A DNA stretch of 64,000 bases from a virus. The stretch lies in the IMG/VR virus record IMGVR_UViG_3300033388_007160, positions 22,020 through 86,019 of that record; one strand, 5' to 3'. The translations under genes were made by a program, and so were the position numbers. The notes under the pieces were generated by a model, which made no database searches, was not told the DNA's origin, and saw only the letters and a list, made by a program, of their open reading frames with translations. This document shows, piece after piece, positions 60,105 to 64,000 of this stretch (positions within the stretch are counted from its first letter, which is position 1; the number at the start of each line of letters is the position of its first letter).

Positions 60105-60478
60105 TGGCGCTGACAGAGTATAGCTTCTCAAAGTTGCCGATTGAAGAAACTTACGTCATCCGCAAGGGAGCAACCTTTTATCAGCCGTTCAAGCTTTACT
60201 TGAATGGCGACCCGTGGGACTTGAGCAATGCCACAGTTAAGTTCATCGTCAAGGATGACGGTGGCAATGAAATCGTGTCTCAAGAATTAGCATCCAGCGA
60301 TATGGACTCGGCTGCAACTGGAGAGTTTACCATCCGGTTTGAGACTTCTTCTATCGAGGCCGGGGAATATAATTTTGAGATGTGGCTTGTTATAGCGAGC
60401 GGCGATGATATTTTTCCTGATGGCCTGAGTTTGTGCTTGCTGGCTGGAAGCTTTGTTGTTGAGGCGAGTTTGCTGTAA
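60104..60478 (+). CDS. Baseplate-upper-protein-like (BppU N-domain-like)
   Basis: 125 residues from ATG 60104. IRKGATFYQPFKLYLNGDPWDLSNATVKFIVKD matches the start of BppU/DUF2479 domains (GD...L..dG...DLTGATV.F). Likely attaches fibres to the baseplate. Confidence 0.62.
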   Translation: MALTEYSFSKLPIEETYVIRKGATFYQPFKLYLNGDPWDLSNATVKFIVKDDGGNEIVSQELASSDMDSAATGEFTIRFETSSIEAGEYNFEMWLVIASGDDIFPDGLSLCLLAGSFVVEASLL

Positions 60479-60494
60479 AGGAGGCCTCGATTGG

Positions 60495-61166
60495 ATGCTC
60501 AGCAAGAAGTCCAAACTGCGAGCATTCACGGATTTTTTGTCTTCGGCATTCCATTCCTTGTATTCCGCTTTGGGTTTCTCGGCCAAAGAAGCACAGGATT
60601 GTTTTGAACGCTATCTCAAGGGCCAGAGACAGTATGGCATTGGCAACTGGATAGCAGGAGAAAAGTATCGGGGTTGGGTTGAGGTTGTAGAAGAAGCGGC
60701 AGATGGTGTGAATATCTCGCTTATGGAACAACTGCGTTCCGGCGAGGATGCCAAACTGAAGCTGGCCGGATTATTTGGGCGGGCTTATTTGCTGGGCAGG
60801 GGCAGTGACATTCCTCTGCTGGTCTACATCAGCCATCCCTATTCCGACAATCCGGAGGCCAACATCGAGCAGGTAAAGAAGATAGCCATTGAAGTAATGA
60901 AGCGCGGCCACATTCCCGTGCCGGTTCATTTGATGTTTCATGAATTCGACCGGCGAACCAAAGGACGGCTTGATGAGGAAGTCTTCTTGGAGGCCGACCT
61001 GTGGCTGCTCAATCTCTGTGATGTTGTTTTGATAGCCGGTATCAGCCCCGGGGTTCTCGTGGAATTTGCCCATGCTGTAAGATTGGGCAAGAAGATAATC
61101 AACTCACCGGAGGAGTTGCCCAAACGAAGATGGAAGGGACGCCTGTTAAAGCAATACATCCATTAG
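60495..61166 (+). CDS. DUF4406/nucleoside-deoxyribosyltransferase-like protein
   Basis: 223 residues from ATG 60495 (AAGGAGG upstream). The C-terminal half has YISHPYSDNPEANIEQVKKIA ... DEEVFLEADLWLLNLCDVVLIAG ... SPGVLVEFAHAVRLGKKI, the DUF4406 pattern with a GxxxE-type active-site stretch. May process nucleosides. N-terminal helical domain unknown. Confidence 0.65.
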   Translation: MLSKKSKLRAFTDFLSSAFHSLYSALGFSAKEAQDCFERYLKGQRQYGIGNWIAGEKYRGWVEVVEEAADGVNISLMEQLRSGEDAKLKLAGLFGRAYLLGRGSDIPLLVYISHPYSDNPEANIEQVKKIAIEVMKRGHIPVPVHLMFHEFDRRTKGRLDEEVFLEADLWLLNLCDVVLIAGISPGVLVEFAHAVRLGKKIINSPEELPKRRWKGRLLKQYIH

Positions 61167-61765
61167 ACGAAGAAGAACGCCGCAAGCAACTATTCATCCG
61201 CTGGGCCGCTGAAGGCCGAGAGGCGGGCGAGATAGTTGACTTGGCCCGTGAGATAGGTTGGGATTTGACCGAACGCAGGGTTCGCACCCTGCGCAAGAAG
61301 TATCGCCAAGAGATAATCAAGTATGCCCACGAGAAGACACAGGAATTGATGAGCAAGATTGAGCGGGCGGCCAAACCCCTGCGAGTTCAAAAAGTTGACG
61401 AGATAGCTGCCCGACTTGAAGATGCCCTCGATGAATTGCTTGGTGAAGAATGGTCAACGCCCAAGCAGAGAATGGAGGCCATCCGGATTGCGGCCAAGAT
61501 TGCCGATACTCTCATGAAAGCTTACAGACTTATAGCCGAGGAGACACATGATTTGACAAAGCCTGCTCAATCAATTAACTTCTACGTGCAGATACTACAG
61601 CAGGCACCACCGGAGGTTCGGCAGGAAGTTGTTCAAAAACTTGAAGAACTGCAGAGTCTGCTGCGTGCCACTCAGCAAACAGGAACTGAGGCCATAGATG
61701 CCGAATTCGTCACTGAACCCGAACCTGCCTCTAGAAGAGGTAGCGAAACGGCTATCTCAGATTGA
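61130..61765 (+). CDS. Small-terminase-like DNA-binding protein
   Basis: 211 residues. N-terminal HTH-like part (EIVDLAREIGWDLTERRVRTLRKKY), central coiled coil (about 65-130), acidic tail. Size, layout and position before the large terminase support a small terminase that recognises pac/cos DNA. Overlaps terL by 68 bp. Confidence 0.6.
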   Translation: MEGTPVKAIHPLDEEERRKQLFIRWAAEGREAGEIVDLAREIGWDLTERRVRTLRKKYRQEIIKYAHEKTQELMSKIERAAKPLRVQKVDEIAARLEDALDELLGEEWSTPKQRMEAIRIAAKIADTLMKAYRLIAEETHDLTKPAQSINFYVQILQQAPPEVRQEVVQKLEELQSLLRATQQTGTEAIDAEFVTEPEPASRRGSETAISD

Positions 61766-63227
61766 GGAAGCTCTTCGTTTTGCCAAAATCCAGCAGGCTC
61801 GCGAGGATATAGTTGCTTTTGCAGAGTATGTAATGCGGGATGAGCAGGGCCGCCCTTGGAAAGTCCCCGAACATCAGAAAGAGTGGTTTCAGCTTCTCCT
61901 TAATCCCTCAATAGACAGGCTCCTCATCATAGCTCCCCGTTTGCATGGCAAAACCCAGACAATCGTCTGTTTTTTGCTCTACATGATTGGCAAGAACCCC
62001 AACATTAGCATCAAATACGTGTGCGGGGACGATGAGCTTGCCATTGATATTTTCTTGCAAATCAAACGTAACATCTTGGAGAACCCACACTATCGAGAGG
62101 TGTTCCCACACATAGAACTCGATGAAGAAGCTGAGGAGACCAAGCACAAGCTTACAGTCAAGCGGGATGCTGCCCTCGGTATTAAAGACCCGACGCTGCA
62201 GGCCTTTAGTGTTACGGCGTCGGGAACTGGCCGTCGTGCCCATATCATCATTTTCGACGACATCATAGGCGCTCGCTTTGCCACACAACCCCGCATGATA
62301 CCCAAGATTCAGTATATTGTTGAAAACGACTGGATGAATACGCTTTATGAGAATGGACGGGCCATTATGATAGGCACTTACTGGTCTTGGGACCCGCCAG
62401 ACATTTATGTGGAATACGCCCAGAATGAGCGCTGGTATAAATGGGAGAAACCCGCCATCATCTACGACGAAGATGGCAATCCCCGGCCTCTCTGGCCGGA
62501 ACGCTGGTCGCTTGAAAAGCTTGAACAGAAACGCAAGGAAAGCCCCGTGGCCTTCGCCCAGCAGTTCATGCTGCAGGGTATGCTGCGGAAAACCGATTAC
62601 TTCAGCGAAGAGAACATCGAAAAATGCATACGCACCGACATTGCGCTTGGTGAAGGTTGGGAAGAAGGCTGGCCGGTTTACATCGGCGTGGACCCTGCTG
62701 CTTCGCTTGGCAAGGAAGGCTCATATAGCGTGATATTTGTCATTGCTGTTTCGCCACAGGGTGTAAGGGTGCCTGTTGAAATCATCCGCGACAAGATGGG
62801 GCCGGAAGAACTTGCCCGTCGGATAGTTGCTCTGTGGCGTCGGTATAAACCCCAGCTTGTGCTTGTGGAGAATAACAGTTACCAGGCTGCCCTTGTGGAT
62901 TTGATACGTGTAATAGCACAAAACGAACCGATTACGGTCAAGGGCCAATTCACCGGCAGCCAGAAATGGTCGCCTGATGAAGGCCTGCCTCGCCTTCACG
63001 CTGAAATGGCAAATCGCATGTGGATTATCCCACGCAAACAGTGTTTGCATCATGCCGACGACCCGACTTGCGTAGTATGCCAGTGGCTAAAGGAAATGCG
63101 GGAGTTTCCTTATGGACAAACTTCTGATATTATTATGGCGATGTGGCTTGCAGATACAGCGGCCACCACGTCAATGACATTTGGTGAAGTGCCGATAGTG
63201 GCGGCCAAACGGAGGCGAAGACTCTGA
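61698..63227 (+). CDS. terL: Terminase large subunit
   Basis: 509 residues. Walker A-like APRLHGKT (about 81), Walker B IIIFDDIIG (about 183), and the RNase H-fold nuclease acidic residues in GVDPAASLG (about 330), LVLVENNS (about 388) and the final Asp in DIIMAMWLAD (about 477). It packages DNA into the prohead and cuts it. ATGA-type junction with the portal gene (TGATG). Confidence 0.92.
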   Translation: MPNSSLNPNLPLEEVAKRLSQIEEALRFAKIQQAREDIVAFAEYVMRDEQGRPWKVPEHQKEWFQLLLNPSIDRLLIIAPRLHGKTQTIVCFLLYMIGKNPNISIKYVCGDDELAIDIFLQIKRNILENPHYREVFPHIELDEEAEETKHKLTVKRDAALGIKDPTLQAFSVTASGTGRRAHIIIFDDIIGARFATQPRMIPKIQYIVENDWMNTLYENGRAIMIGTYWSWDPPDIYVEYAQNERWYKWEKPAIIYDEDGNPRPLWPERWSLEKLEQKRKESPVAFAQQFMLQGMLRKTDYFSEENIEKCIRTDIALGEGWEEGWPVYIGVDPAASLGKEGSYSVIFVIAVSPQGVRVPVEIIRDKMGPEELARRIVALWRRYKPQLVLVENNSYQAALVDLIRVIAQNEPITVKGQFTGSQKWSPDEGLPRLHAEMANRMWIIPRKQCLHHADDPTCVVCQWLKEMREFPYGQTSDIIMAMWLADTAATTSMTFGEVPIVAAKRRRRL

Positions 63228-64000
63228 TGGAAATCCTTCGCCGCATTGCTCAGCTATTCAAGAAAAAGGAGAAAGAAAAACCTCGGAGTGTTGAGGTCGG
63301 CATCAAGTATCAGCAGACCGAATTGCCGTGGGTTCGTTTCTACAGCCGCCAAGCCATCTGGAAAGACCTCACCGACATGGACAGCGAAGAACCGATAGTG
63401 GCCCGTGCCCTCGATATAATAGCACGGTTTGCTACAATGTTCCCCGAAGGCGATGTGATGGGGTTTGACCTTCGTGGCCCCGACGAAGAGCTTGAAGTGC
63501 TAATGCCCCTGCTCCAGAATACCCAGCTCCAGTGGCAGAGCTTTCAAATAGTCCGTGACATGGTGCTGCATGGCAATACATTCTGTGAGATTATCTTGAA
63601 TGAGGACAATGAAATCGTCCGGCTCAAGCAGTTCCCCTATAGCTACCAGATTCAGGTCAATGTGGATGAATACGGCAACCTGAAGAAAGGCGACCCCAAG
63701 CAGGTTATGCAGTATAACCTCACCGGCGAAGCGGCTTACGAGCAATATAGTGATACCGGTCAACTTTTGGCAGCTTTCTGGCCGTATCAGATTGTTCACT
63801 TTGCTTTTGGCAAGCAGTCGGGCCTGCCCTATGCCGAACCCATACTGGCATGTGCCACAGGCATATGGAAGCGCCTGCGGGCCAAAGAAGACGGCCTCGC
63901 CATCGCCCGTCTGACTCGTGCCTATCCTCAGCGCGTGCATAAAATCCCCGTGCCCATACAGCTCAACTACGATGAAGTCCGCCGGAAGATTGACTCGTAT
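63227..64000 (+). CDS. Portal protein, N-terminal part
   Basis: Starts at ATG 63227 overlapping the terL stop and is open to the window end (258 residues visible). VRDMVLHGNTFCEI, FPYSYQI and IVHFAFGKQSGLPYAEPILACATGIWKRL match portal proteins. It continues beyond the window. Confidence 0.85.
   Translation, partial: MEILRRIAQLFKKKEKEKPRSVEVGIKYQQTELPWVRFYSRQAIWKDLTDMDSEEPIVARALDIIARFATMFPEGDVMGFDLRGPDEELEVLMPLLQNTQLQWQSFQIVRDMVLHGNTFCEIILNEDNEIVRLKQFPYSYQIQVNVDEYGNLKKGDPKQVMQYNLTGEAAYEQYSDTGQLLAAFWPYQIVHFAFGKQSGLPYAEPILACATGIWKRLRAKEDGLAIARLTRAYPQRVHKIPVPIQLNYDEVRRKIDSY

Overview
This window is almost certainly part of the genome of a large tailed double-stranded DNA phage (or prophage). It ends in a small terminase-like gene, a large terminase and the start of a portal gene. 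It begins inside what looks like the end of a tail tape-measure gene followed by tail-tip and receptor-binding genes, so capsid and most tail genes lie outside it. Strong AGGAGGTG-type ribosome binding sites, TTGACA/TATAAT promoters, tRNAs with encoded CCA and a Bacillus-type parS-like site suggest a bacterial host, perhaps a Firmicute; that is inference.

Layout. 1-9981 (+): tail-tip, LamG-like and Asp-box receptor-binding proteins, with a membrane GT-C-type glycosyltransferase among them. 9996-15817 (+): GT9, GT4 and pyruvyltransferase-like genes, a metallophosphoesterase and a DNA methyltransferase. 15818-16001: hairpin and a perfect consensus promoter. 16002-28686 (+): replication and recombination, with a wHTH protein, primase-helicase, annealing-type protein, RecA, Hjc-like and RuvC-like resolvases, Cas4/RecB-like nuclease and RNase HII. 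28693-34231 (+): small genes and a GC-rich glycosyltransferase island. 34330-36030: an IS607-type transposon (TnpA/TnpB). 36095-39569 (+): GmhB-like phosphatase, parS-like site, second methyltransferase, HD protein. 39570-49342 (-): SF2 helicase, HldE-like nucleotidyltransferase, sliding-clamp-like protein and many small genes, several with their own promoter of a shared type. 49343-51566: GGCC-saturated DNA, two small genes, an iteron-like array and a 51-nt perfect hairpin, the best origin or control-region candidate. 51904-54450 (-): small gene, tRNA-Glu, a Ro60/TROVE protein and upstream two Y-RNA-like RNAs plus a terminator. 54844-63227 (+): tRNA-like RNA, PfkB kinase, endolysin, nitrilase, more lectin-like and baseplate-like proteins, and terminase.

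Most noteworthy: (1) a ro60 gene with two adjacent RNAs that share sequence and show compensatory pairing, plus a terminator that RNA 2 could disrupt; (2) two 81-82 nt tRNA-like RNAs at distant loci with encoded CCA, a T arm and a G3-U70 pair, but one 9-bp hairpin with a conserved loop in place of the D and anticodon arms; (3) three of the four ADP-heptose synthesis activities scattered over three loci, together with GT9 and GT4 transferases; (4) a parS-like palindrome, an iteron array, a recurring GTTTAGC-N16-TATAMT promoter and heavy over-use of GGCC.
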